The notes under the pieces are model-generated. The model did no database searches and was not told where the DNA came from. It saw nothing but the letters and a program-made list of their open reading frames with translations. The translations under genes were made by a program, and so were the position numbers. A DNA stretch of 64,000 bases. Origin: Nageia nagi. Taxonomy: Eukaryota; Pinophyta. Positions 1 through 10,374 of this stretch are shown here, one piece after another (within the stretch, counting starts at the first letter, position 1; each line of letters opens with the position of its first letter). The stretch spans positions 147,932,001 to 147,996,000 of the forward strand of contig JBITNC010000001.1 of the NCBI GenBank assembly GCA_050084985.1, read 5' to 3'.

Positions 1-305
1 GAGTGGAGCATTTGGGCGGCAAGCGGTGGTGGCGAGAAAGACATACGTCCATAATTTGTATGCGATTTTGGTCGAAGTAGAGAGTTTTCCGAAAGAAATT
101 GTATTAAATTTCAAATCATCGAATACATGTACAAGAAGTGAATAAAATAATACACACGATGCTTGAGTTCATTTGTCAAGATAATTGTCGAGTTTTAACT
201 ATCACAACTCTTCACTATTATAATAGTTATATCCCATACAATTGTGCAACGTGACATATCTAATGTGTGATATCGTTACTTTCTCTATTTTAATCTGAAG
301 GGGTG
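1..305 (-). repeat. Probable 3' LTR or 3' flank of a degraded Ty1/copia element
   Basis: This stretch lies directly downstream (minus strand) of a copia RNase H remnant, where a 3' LTR is expected. No second LTR copy is in the window to confirm it, and I cannot place a clear PPT or LTR boundary. The assignment rests on position only. Confidence 0.3.
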
Positions 306-1637
306 TTTGCTAGAGCAAACATTGGCTTGAATTGTTTGATTTTTTTTTTTGTTTAAGCGTTTTGGTGAGAATGTTGGCTGGTTGCTTGGTTATGGGACAA
401 TATTTAACTTGTATATTGCCACATTTTACATGGTGTTGGATGAAATGATATTTGGTATTTGTATGGTTTATTTGTTCATGGAATATTGGATTCTTGGTTA
501 GTTTGCTTTTAAAATCATCATCAATCATGTGTGAAGTTGCATTCACTTGTTTTTGGATTCTTCTAATCCACTAAATCTTTCTAGTTGTTTTCAAAGTTGT
601 CATATATTTTGCCTCGTTTGATGAATGAATGAAATATCTAAATTAATAATTTTTAAACCCAATGGCTTGTATGCTCTATCAAACTTTGTCCATAGATGAA
701 TATATATCATTCATGTATTTGAATTATTATTTCTAACAAAATTAAAATTCATACCAAATTGCCAAGCTTGTTTTGGTTATCCTAGATTTCATTTCACAAC
801 TTTCAAGAGATTGTCGTTGATCCAAGATTTATTAGGAAACTTGAGGTAGGTAGTCTGAATTTGAATAATCAACTAATTTGAAGTTAGTGGTCTTGGAATA
901 TTTGAGTTTCCTTAAAATATTGGAAAACCTTTTTTTGTTGCTATCCAATGATTTTCATAAGATCGTTGCATGAACCTTGATAGCACTCCCACAACAAAAG
1001 AAATGTCAAATTTTGTTATAACATAGAAGAGAATACCAAGATTTTGTCTATATTTTGTTACATCTTCAAGTTTTTCAACGTCTTATGAGGTTTTAAATTA
1101 TATTATACTAGAGTATTGATAGGATTACAATATGTCATTTCCAATTTGCTCAAAATTTTGCAATGTACTTTTGTTGAGAGATTAGGATATACTTGAATTT
1201 CTTGATTTATTTCAATACCCAAATAGTAATGAAAATGATTTTAAGTTTGTTATTTCAAACTCATTTAACAATGTACTTTTCATTATTTTTTATCATGAAT
1301 AAATCTACATACATAATCAAGTATACATAGGTTCTTTCATTTTTTTTTTGACAAAAATTGTTGCATCATCAAGATTGAAGTATTGGAAATTTATCTTGAA
1401 AAGGTACTCAATTAGTTTCAAGCAACTCTTTGTTTCTTATCATGACTCTTCAATACCTACTAGTTACATCCCTTAGGATTACATAACATTACATGTTGAA
1501 TGTACATGATTTTTACAATGTGGACTTGGCTTCTATTGGAAAACCTATATAAACTATGTACATGAAGAGATGATCAAGCATGAGGTTTCACAATATATTA
1601 TACATTTAACATCTATAGAAAATAGTGTCATTGCTAG
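306..1637 (-). pseudogene. Ty1/copia reverse transcriptase and RNase H remnant
   Basis: Read on the minus strand, the stretch follows the order of copia pol. Near 1600 is a possible start of the RT palm (IDVK). Then come pieces resembling the segment after the YVDD region (NEFEITNLKS), the RT C-terminus around 961-1019 (ITKFDISFVVGVLSRFMQ), and RNase H. RNase H shows SSNEAKYM near 610-640 and, at 310-546, SKLTKNPIFHE...KYHFIQHHVK...ILTKTLK, which matches the copia C-terminus (family form KNPVFHERTKHID...YHFIRE...ADILTK). Several stops and frameshifts make it non-functional. Integrase, protease and gag are not seen, because the sequence stops at 1637 where a Ty3/gypsy element is inserted. I could not find the continuation beyond 10370. 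Confidence 0.85.
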
Positions 1638-2343
1638 TGTAGATGCCTAAAAATGATTGATTATTTATTTAATAAATCATATTTAGGTTTCTTGAATGAT
1701 TAATGGCAATAATACATAAATCAAGATAAAGTTGATATTGCAATGCAAAACCATGTACTAGGACCAATGCAATATCATTTATTATGGTTCATATTTTAAG
1801 TTATCTTGAGTATAGCAAAGATTATTATTATTGTTGGAAGTCAGCCTCATTCCTCTCTATGTCTTTTGTAGGCTATAAATATGGGTGGAATAGGTTGATT
1901 TCCATAGATCCGACTCTTTTGATATGACAAAGAACTCTGATAGGTGGTTTTCAACTGTAACGATGTCTCTGGATGCCACCTATCATTGAGAATTTGTTAT
2001 ACTTTAAGCTTTGAACTTCTCTCTCTTGCACACTACATGATTCATCAAGATCCACATTGTCAACGACCTATTGCTCTTACGCTATCAACGACGTGTGCCA
2101 TCTAGATCGGAAGGTTCAAACTTTGGTGGTCAACTCATTGCTCTACTCTTGTGAAGATCTATTGTGAGCATGCCTTGAAGGATTCACTATTATATGCTCT
2201 TAAGGATTGTACACATACACTCTGTATCAGGTTCATGTGTTTCATGTATATATGTTGTAAAATGATATAAAGCATATCATTGTATATTCGTAGACCATTT
2301 ATTTATTTGTGTTTATTCATAATTGCACAATTTGAAGTTTACA
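1638..2343 (+). repeat. 5' LTR of the PMD-carrying gypsy-type element
   Basis: Direct repeat partner of 9642-10369; the two align along their whole length with scattered substitutions. It begins TG and ends CA. A TATA-box-like TATAAATA lies at 1874-1881 and is conserved in the partner at 9877-9884, marking the likely start of element transcription. Confidence 0.92.
1874..1881 (+). promoter_or_regulatory. TATA box of the 5' LTR
   Basis: TATAAATA sits about 236 bases inside the LTR and is preserved in the 3' LTR. The position fits the U3/R promoter of plant LTR elements. Present activity cannot be judged from sequence. Confidence 0.55.
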
Positions 2344-2346
2344 TTT

Positions 2347-2359
2347 TGGTGAACCTGAC
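2347..2359 (+). other. Primer-binding site
   Basis: TGGTGAACCTGAC begins three bases after the 5' LTR end and starts with TGG, as expected for pairing with a tRNA 3' CCA end. It is not the initiator-Met type seen in the other elements here. I did not assign the tRNA. Confidence 0.6.
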
Positions 2360-2407
2360 ATTCTTAAACACCTAGATCTTGATCTAGGACATCCTTCCTG
2401 AAAAGTC

Positions 2408-4930
2408 ATGAATTCGTTTTCGCTATTATTCATTACTCTACTTGAAGCTCTTCGAATAGTAGCTAGAGAAAATGATAAAACTAGAGTTTGTTCTACCTAT
2501 GTTTCGAAAATAGATTTTAATGTAGAACAACCTAAGGTTTCTAAGGGTAAGGTTCATTTTAATGATATCCGAAGAAGCGCTAGGAATAACCCTGACTTAC
2601 CTCTACAAGAGCCTCATCCTAGTAACCATGAGGAGCATGATGTACATAGTGATACTGAATCTATAAGCTCTAGCAAGAAAATAGATATTATTGGTGAAAC
2701 TCCTAATAGATTTGACACACATATTGATCATTCTAAATTTGAAACTGTGAGTTTGAATAGTCATGATGATACTTATGATAATAATGCTAAAATTGAAGAG
2801 TTAGATAGAATTCCTAGTCATAATCATTCTATCAAAGAATTACTATTTGATAAGGAAAAGTTAGAATTTTTTCTTACTTATAATGCTGAAACTGTTATTG
2901 ATATTTAAAAAAAATATGAATTATTAGAAGAGAACTCTGCAGCTTTGTAATCATTGGATTGTTTATTTTCTTATGAAAATGTAGGTTCATCAAGACGAAG
3001 GGTTTCTTCTATTAATCAAAACATCGTCAATGAGGTGTCAACCTGTACACACATCATTAGCGATGTAGATGAAGATGTTACGAAGTATCTGAGTGAAGTG
3101 GATGAGGATGTTACGAAGCCTCCAAGTGAAGTGGATGAGGATGTTACGAAGCTTCCAAGTGAAGTTAATGATGAGGATAATGGGAGGATGAAGATTACGA
3201 ATACCTGATCCTCAAATCTGACCACTTCAACATAGGTACACTTTCTAAAGGTAAGGGTATTTTACAAAATTAAGATCTTAAATTGAAAATTAAAGAACAA
3301 CTTGCTAATACTATTAACAATGCTTACAAGCATCATCCTGATTGGTCACAAGAGGTACATAATATTAAATTAGAAACCCTTTAAGATGCTCAAGAGACCA
3401 CATCCTTTTATAAAGCTACTTTGGAGAAACAATTAGAGTTTATGATAAAATTGCTTGATAAACTTGATCATGAAAGGGTAAATAGAATTGGATATTTTGT
3501 TTCACTAAAAGAAAAAGAGCTTAGAAATTCAAATAAATCTGCCTCTCAAATTAACAATGTTCCATTGTAAACCCCTTTACCAGCCCTAATAGCTAATGTA
3601 CTTGTTCAAACTCACTCCTATAATATCAAGCATTGCTAATACAACTAAGGAAAGGATAAAGAAATTAGAGAAGGAATTGCTTAATGATGATGAAGATGAT
3701 TTCTTATTTTGTTTGAAACGTCCTTTGACTAACAAAATTATTTCTAAAGTGCTTACTGGTAAAAAGAGTATTAAATTTACAAAATTTGATAGTTTGCAAG
3801 ACCCAAAGATGCATGCTAGAAAATTTCAAGAACCTATGGAATATGTTCATGATTAAGACATGCTTCCTAAATTATTTTCACATAGTTTGAAAGATGATGC
3901 ATTAAAATGGTATTTTTATCTTCCTGAAAAAAGCATTGATAACTATGAAGGTTTGATACATCAATTCTTGAAGTACTTTAGATACAATGTTCAAGAAAAG
4001 GTGCAATTCAAAGATTTGTGTAAAATTAAGCTAATGCCTAACCAATCTTTGTTTGATTTTGTAAAGATATAGAAGCAAACTGCTAATAAGATTACTATGC
4101 TGGAGCAAGATTTGAAAGATACATTTGCAAATGCTTTATTGCATGTATATAAGTTATTGGTTATCTCTAATCATGATATGACATTGGGTAAATTGATGGA
4201 TGTTTTGTTTAAAAAAGAGGTTTGCATAAAGAAACTGTATGATATGCATAATAAAAAACCTCAAACATATGAAAAAAAAGTAAACACTCCTAAAAGTAAT
4301 TAAAAACCTGAAGTGAACAATGTTGATGAAATAAATAATAAACCTCAAAGGAAATTTACAAAGTTGACCAATACTGTTAATAATATTCTTAATGTGTTGT
4401 TGAAAGAGGAACTTATTGAGCTTCCACCTATTGTTTAGCCTTATTTCCTAATGGTGTGTCTAAAAATTATAGATATAAAGAATTTTGCAATTATCATAGG
4501 ACACCAAGGTACCTAACAAGAAATTGTAAGGTTCTAAGAAACATCATTCATGATTTCATTGATAAGAAAGCCATTTCAATGGATGATAATACTGCTACAA
4601 ATGATGAGCCTATGCATCCTAATAATGGAAATTTGAGAGTATTTATGAATCCTTTACCAACTTCACAACCAAAAAGCTTCATTGGCATGATAATTACTTC
4701 ACATTGCATGAATTATTATTTTGCTAACAAACATGGATGTAGTACTGGAAAATAAAAGAATGGTGAAAAAGCAAATCAAAAGGACACTTCCAATGATGTG
4801 CATGACTATTCATACACTATTAATGATGTGAAATATGCAACAAGAAAAGTGTCTATCTTCATCCCTACATTTGCAAAGTGTGTTTGGGTTGCCAAAACAT
4901 CCCAGGTATGCAAAATTATTTCTTAAATAA
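2408..4930 (+). pseudogene. Degenerate gypsy-type gag gene
   Basis: An open stretch at 2408-2908 encodes 166 residues of hydrophilic N-terminal sequence that I do not recognise. It is followed by an acidic repeat (3065-3163) and then the gag core at about 3780-4300. The core is recognisable by LFSHSLKDDALKWYFYLPE, which matches the plant retrotransposon gag pattern L(F)..SL...A..WY..LP, and by QFLKYFRYN. A Cys/His segment follows at about 4480-4600: FCNYHRTPRYLTRNC followed by LRNIIHDFIDKKAIS, similar to the short zinc-binding end of some plant gypsy gags. In-frame stops near 3856, 4072, 4303 and 4437, with a frame change, break it. No pol follows. Gag would form virus-like particles and package element RNA. 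Confidence 0.8.
3065..3163 (+). repeat. Three 33-bp in-frame tandem repeats in gag
   Basis: Units at 3065-3097, 3098-3130 and 3131-3163 encode VDEDVTKYLSE, VDEDVTKPPSE and VDEDVTKLPSE. The 11-codon period keeps the reading frame, which suggests the expansion happened while the frame was still translated. Confidence 0.9.
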
Positions 4931-5091
4931 TAGAAATATTAAACAATAGTGTACATTACGTAGGTTGTTTGTTGGTTTGGCTATTGTGAATTGTTATTTA
5001 TTGTATGCATTTGGTTATTGACTTTTTGGTTTCTTGGGAAAATGTTTTGTTATTGTTTCTTTTTTTTTTTTTCATCATAGTGCTTACCTTC

Positions 5092-5138
5092 CATGTCGCT
5101 AGCGGCATGTTACCTATTTTCATGCTGTTAATGATGTG
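5092..5138. repeat. Two copies of a decayed 18-bp palindrome
   Basis: CATGTCGCTAGCGGCATG (5092-5109) is a perfect palindrome except for one T/G pair. Twelve bases later CATGCTGTTAATGATGTG (5121-5138) has the same frame with G/T mismatches, as expected from C-to-T decay. Related copies lie at 8078-8951. Confidence 0.65.
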
Positions 5139-5639
5139 CCTTTCCCAAGAAAAAGTTTAAACCCATAGTATTTTATTCTTCCTCATTGCATGGTTTATTC
5201 GTTAAAAAGGCTAAAACTTAACTTTGAAATCGTTAACAAGAAAAAAATTGATGCTTCTTCATTATTGTTTCAATTTGGTACCTAAGGGATCTTTTATTTT
5301 AATTTCATTTATTTCTTATCATCTTGATTGTAAGTTTCATGGATTTAGTCATGTTAACCATGTGCAATTAGATTGATATATGCTTAAGTTCATTTTACAA
5401 GTTTGTTATTACTTAATATCATAAATATTTCTCTTATATGGATGGTTCATTGCTTATATTCCTAAAAAATTATACAATGCACTTTACTTGTTTCATCCAA
5501 CACATTGTACAACAATATGAATAAACCATTCACATTCATATACAAAACATATAAAAATAAATCAAACACATGTACACAAGTTGAATGCCAAATATATATA
5601 ATCATAATATACAATAAGGGATGGCCCCTAGGTCCATAG

Positions 5640-7840
5640 TACATCCATTGATGGGCACTACTCCTACTGCTACCATCCTTGCTAGTCCTTTGTCTAACCC
5701 TCTGACTACTCCTACTAGCTCCTGAGGCTAAGATGCCACCCGACATCTCACTCGTGCTAACAACATGTGTGCTCAAAAGGGCCTTTGCTCACTCATACTT
5801 CTCCCTCAACAATGCTATTTAAGCATCCCTCTTCTCTATCTTATCCATTAGGCTTTGTATGAAAGTCTAGTGCTCATTGGGTGGTGGCATATCTACCTAT
5901 TCTTGCAACCTCTTCACAGACTGCTCCAATGTAGCAATCTGTGGATCTTTACCAAAAATAATGGCCTATAGAGTGGCCACCTATCCCTCGAAAGGCTTAA
6001 ACCTTTTGATCTTGACCTCAAGGGTTGCCACTCGTGTGTCAACCTCTCCTATAAATAATCATTGCATTATTAGTTCCCTAATCATGTATAAATTTGTGAA
6101 AATGATTATATGGTTAGTTTGTTACTTGGTGTCACTAGTGGCATAGCCTCCGCTAGTATGACCAACCTTGGTGCTGCTGCTCCCTCTTGCATGGGAATAT
6201 CGTGCATAAGGTTTTTCACCTGATAGGGATCATCCTATGAGGATCCCTCAGATGCAGCTACCTCTTCCTCCTCCTCCTCCTCATCCATCCCAAATGTAGC
6301 TAGTTGGATGGTCTACCACCATGCTGCATACCCCCATCCTGTTCCCGATGCCACTGATATATTTGCAACAATGTCATGTGTCATGGGATCCTCCCAATTT
6401 AGTCTCTAAGATAGAATCACCTATGATCTTACAGGTGCATCTCTATCTGTAATGTACCTCCTATAGCAAGTAAGTATTGGTGGGATTCATTGCTAAATCC
6501 CAAATTGTCTCAACACTCAATGAGGGAGGTAAGGCTCCACCAACTTCCTTTGAGTCTAAAGGAAGTAATCCTGTTGAACCCAAGCCAACTGGTGGGCATC
6601 ATCATCCCATACAAAATTTGCATAGGACATCCAAACAAGGTCCTCCTCCTACAACCCATCCATCTCTCTCTTTGGGGCCTCTAGTGTGTGTGGATACTTG
6701 TACCCACGAACCCTAAAGATCCAACAAGTCAATGCAATGTCTCTTGGGCCATCTCGATCCATCTAAATTCCATCTGTCCTAACCACCACAATCTTCTCAT
6801 AGGCCCATATTTGAAGAAGGCTTGTATGAGCTACCATGATGTTGAATTTATCAATAATCATGAAGTTGTAAAGGTCCCTCTAGAGTTGGGCTAACACAAG
6901 TGGTTCCCATGTAAACTGCATCCCTTATCATAGATCTCCTGCACTACCCACACCATACCAAGAAGAAAGAAGGAGCTACTCTTTTTTGGGCATAAGTAGG
7001 TGGAATTAATGGTCACAATGTATAACATGAGGTGTCTCCTTGGAAGTGCAAACCTACATACCTCAGCTAGCCTGGCAACCTTGTGCTCCCAATCATGGTC
7101 CTCTTCCCTGATCAACCAAAGAGTAAGCTGCTCCCTCACTTTGTTATCAATCAAAAATTCAACTTGATTAACAAGTTGACCTTAATGGTAATTCCCATAT
7201 TCGATACACATTAAGTAACGTAACACTCATTTCACTTGGGGGCAGGTGAAAAATGTTATAGCCAGGATCTTAGCACTCTGTAAGTGCTGTTAGTAGAGGA
7301 AGTTCTTGCTAGATGTGGCCAACAATTGCTAAGTTGCCCAACCTGCACCATGAGAGGATACCATCCTTGTGATTAGTCCTTTGCTAGGATTGGGCCTTGT
7401 CTAGAGCTGCTATGGACATAGGTCCACCCCAGATGAAAACCTTACGATCCTGCAAGGAATAAGTAAAAAAATATTAAGTTAAAATCAAACATTACAAGGT
7501 AATAAAATTTAATCTTAAAATGAAAATAAAAAATACACTAATGTGTATGAAACAAGAGGTAAGAAAAATTTAGACTCTAATTGAAGAACAATTGGTAAGA
7601 AGCATGTACATACAATTTGCTCAAATGGAAGGGTGTGAAGGTAATCATTGATATGGCCTCTTCACCCAGTCAAATGATGCCTAACTCCTCACCACCCATC
7701 ACCAACCATGAGGTAAGGAAACAAATAAGATCAAACCATCAGTTAAAGAGAATCACATCGCTAAGAAGAAACCCACGTTCAAGAATGAATCATGTTAAGG
7801 TTGGGGGCACTAGCTTGCTGGTCCATGTGGTCAACTAGGG
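5640..7840 (-). pseudogene. Plant mobile domain (PMD) gene, antisense inside the gypsy-type element
   Basis: On the minus strand the order of motifs follows the PMD family (domain of MAIN/MAIL1 and of many plant transposon proteins). Near 7430 is VFIWGGP. At about 7310-7190 come LPLLTALTEC and, at 7228-7269, DPGYNIFHLPPSEM followed by TLLNVYRIWELPL, matching the family's LL.ALV.RW.PET.TFHLP.GEMT.TL.DV..L.GLP. Then REQLTLWLIREEDHDWEHKV, a leucine-rich middle with a YxKI segment near 6800, VLRQFG at about 6505-6516 followed by IPP, and a C-terminal part with an acidic run at 6262-6287. CTTGCAG|GA at about 7459 could be a 3' splice site joining an upstream exon (7617-7840); this is speculative. 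Many stops and frameshifts make it dead. It runs opposite to gag. Confidence 0.75.
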
Positions 7841-7859
7841 AATAGAGAACACAAGATGC

Positions 7860-9627
7860 TAGAAATTGTTAGAGCTCTACCAAACAAGATAGTGACAATG
7901 TAAATGAAATGAAAAAGTCAACCCCTTTCCTTTTATATTTCCTCTTTTTCTTTTAAACCCCTAGGGTTTTTCCTTCATCATTTTCTATTGCTTGTAATTG
8001 TTATTTTGTGTGTGAAACATGTTTTAAATTTTTTACAGGGCTAGTGCTTCTTTTTGAAAAACCAATGTTGCTATTTTCACACCGTTAGCAGCATGCTTTT
8101 CGTCAAATTAATGACCAATTCAAAGACTGATGATCAAGAATGGTAAGATTGCCAATTTACATAGTTTACATTGTGTACTGGATTGGCAATTGGATGTATT
8201 TCATTTTTATTTTTTATTTGTATTAAATGGACATCGCCAGCGGTGTGGTTTATGTATAATAGACAAAAATTTAAAATGCACTGCTTCTTTCATAGATCAT
8301 ATTAACAGAATATTATGAATATTGGATAAATGTAAATGATGAATTTTAATTATAGAAATCTAATTTAATTAAATTTGTGTGCAAATTTTTCATCTTCATA
8401 AATATTCATAATTTCTAAATGATACATAATTAAAAATTCTTATTTCAATGCTAATTGGATGCATTATTTATCGTGAACATCAATTCATCCATTGTTACAT
8501 CGTTAACGACATGCCAGTGAAAAAATTATGTGTGCTTTCAAATGTCGATCATGCTTACATATTATTAATAGTTGAAAAAAATGGATCTTTCAATTTTATC
8601 ACTTTTGCATAGACAAATTGAACATATGGTCCAAATTTGCTACTTCTTATTTTATATTGAAAATTTAATGGCAAATGGTAATGTTTTTTCATTTTTGATA
8701 TGATGCAAAATGTTATGGATGATTGTCAATCGAATATCTTTGAAATTGCTACACTTGATATGACAATGTCCATGTTGCCATCGATGTGCAATTACTATAA
8801 ATCCTTTACAATTAGAGCATACCAAAATTTCTTTGAATATCTACTTATTGATGCAATTTTTTCATGTATATGTAATGGTTTAAAGATAATGATCAAAATT
8901 GTTGAAGGAATTATTGCAAAAGTTTAGGCATACCATGCCACCAGTAGCGTGGGTTCACATTGAAAATTCATGCACATTGAAATACTGATATGAAAGGCCA
9001 ATGAATGTTTGAATATTTGGTATATTTATAGAAATCAAATGCTATTATTTATGGTTCTACTAATAATTTTCTTCAAGGTCATGGTACTTCCATGAGTAAA
9101 TCTCTCATTTTTATAGGTTATTCCAAGATTGAGTCATTAAAAGTTCTCATCAACTTGATAATCATGGATATTACAAGCCCAAGGCATCAAAACAAAACTC
9201 ATGCACTTGCTCTTCATAGAATATGGGTTGTCTATCACAGTAGTCTATATATCATGGTTCATGGCACTATGAGTTGCATCAGACATAATGACACAACAAC
9301 TATCATATTAATTTCATCCTTACTCTTTCAATTGATTATTCTTTAATGGGATGTGATCTATGTGGGTATTATGTTGGTTTGTTCTATAGGTATTTTCTGG
9401 GTGAGTAGGATTGGCATAGATTGCTCACCTCATATAGGGACTCCGATTTTGGCTTACTTACCCAACACAACATGAGAAAGGGGAAACCAAGAGCAAAAGG
9501 GGGTAAACAACATACCATACTTGGCATATTGATCAAAATAGGCAAGTTTGCTTTACTATTGAAAATTTTCTTCTCTTCTCTAGACTTCTTTGGATTATGC
9601 AACTTCAATGCTTTTCATTTCATATCC
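7860..9627 (+). other. Non-coding 3' interior of the gypsy-type element
   Basis: No pol or other coding motif could be read on either strand. The short open frames here are AT-rich and random-looking. The stretch is marked only by a loose series of 18-bp palindromes. Confidence 0.6.
8078..8951. repeat. Cluster of five dispersed, decayed 18-bp palindromes
   Basis: Copies: CACACCGTTAGCAGCATG (8078-8095), GACATCGCCAGCGGTGTG (8230-8247), TACATCGTTAACGACATG (8496-8513), CATGTTGCCATCGATGTG (8771-8788) and CATGCCACCAGTAGCGTG (8934-8951). Together with 5092-5109 they suggest an ancestral CATGCCGCTAGCGGCATG-like palindrome. The sequence between copies is not repeated. Confidence 0.55.
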
Positions 9628-9641
9628 AAAGAGGGGCAAAA
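9628..9641 (+). other. Polypurine tract
   Basis: AAAGAGGGGCAAAA directly abuts the TG of the 3' LTR. It is the expected second-strand priming site and gives the element its plus orientation. Confidence 0.85.
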
Positions 9642-10369
9642 TGTAGATGCCTAAAAATTATTTATCATTTATTTAATAAATCATATTTTGACTTCTTGAA
9701 TGATTAATGGAAATAATACATAAATCAAGATAAATTTGATATTAAAATGCAATACCATGTACTAGGACCAATGCAATATCATTTACCATGGTTCTTATTT
9801 TAAGTTATCTTGAGTATAGCAAATATTATTATTATTTTTGGAAGTCAACCTCATTCTTCTCTATGTCTTTGCATGATATAAATACATGTGGAATAGGTTG
9901 ATTTACACAGACTAGACTCTTTTGATATGACAAAGAACTCTAATAGGTGGTTGTAAACTATAACGGTGTCTTTGGATGCCACCTTTCATTGAGAATTGGT
10001 TATACTTTGAGCTTTGAACTTCTCTCTCTTGCGCACTACATGATTCATCAAGATCCATGCTATCAATGACCTACTTCTCTTACACTATCAACGAGGTGTG
10101 CCATCTAGATTGGGAGGCTCAGACTTCGATGGTCGACTCATTGCTCTACTTTTGTGAAGATCTATTACGAGCATACCCTGAATTTGATCCCAATCCTCTA
10201 AGGACTCACTGTTATCTACTCTTGAGGATTGTACACATACTCACACTTTGTATCAGGTTCATGCGTTTCATGTATATTTGTTGTAATATGATATAGAGCA
10301 TATCATTGCATATTTGTAGATTATTTATTTATTTGTTTTGATTCATAATTGCACAATTTGAGGTCCACA
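9642..10369 (+). repeat. 3' LTR of the PMD-carrying gypsy-type element
   Basis: Starts TGTAGATGCC and ends CCACA. It is followed by ACTAG, the partner of GCTAG before the 5' LTR. TATAAATA is kept at 9877-9884. Confidence 0.92.
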
Positions 10370-10374
10370 ACTAG

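Larger units (their letters stand above)
1638..10369 (+). mobile_element. Complete non-autonomous Ty3/gypsy-type LTR retrotransposon carrying an antisense PMD gene
   Basis: Two LTRs (1638-2343 and 9642-10369) both start TGTAGATGCCTAAAAAT and end in ACA. The flanks give an imperfect 5-bp target duplication, GCTAG at 1633-1637 and ACTAG at 10370-10374. A candidate PBS follows the 5' LTR (2347-2359) and a PPT, AAAGAGGGGCAAAA, precedes the 3' LTR (9628-9641). The interior holds a broken gag on the plus strand (about 2408-4930) and a broken plant mobile domain gene on the minus strand (about 5640-7840). No protease, RT, RNase H or integrase motif was found, so the element depended on proteins supplied by others. 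It interrupts an older copia remnant on its left. Assignment to Ty3/gypsy rests on the gag type and PPT style. Confidence 0.9.

Noticed and set aside
3016-3225. Minus-strand open frame with Ser/Thr repeats
   Set aside because: It is the reverse reading of the in-frame 33-bp gag repeats.
6477-6894. Plus-strand open frames within the PMD region
   Set aside because: The minus strand reads PMD motifs here, so the plus frames are shadows.
9384-9654. Overlapping open frames on both strands just before the 3' LTR
   Set aside because: They include the PPT and LTR edge and show no domain.
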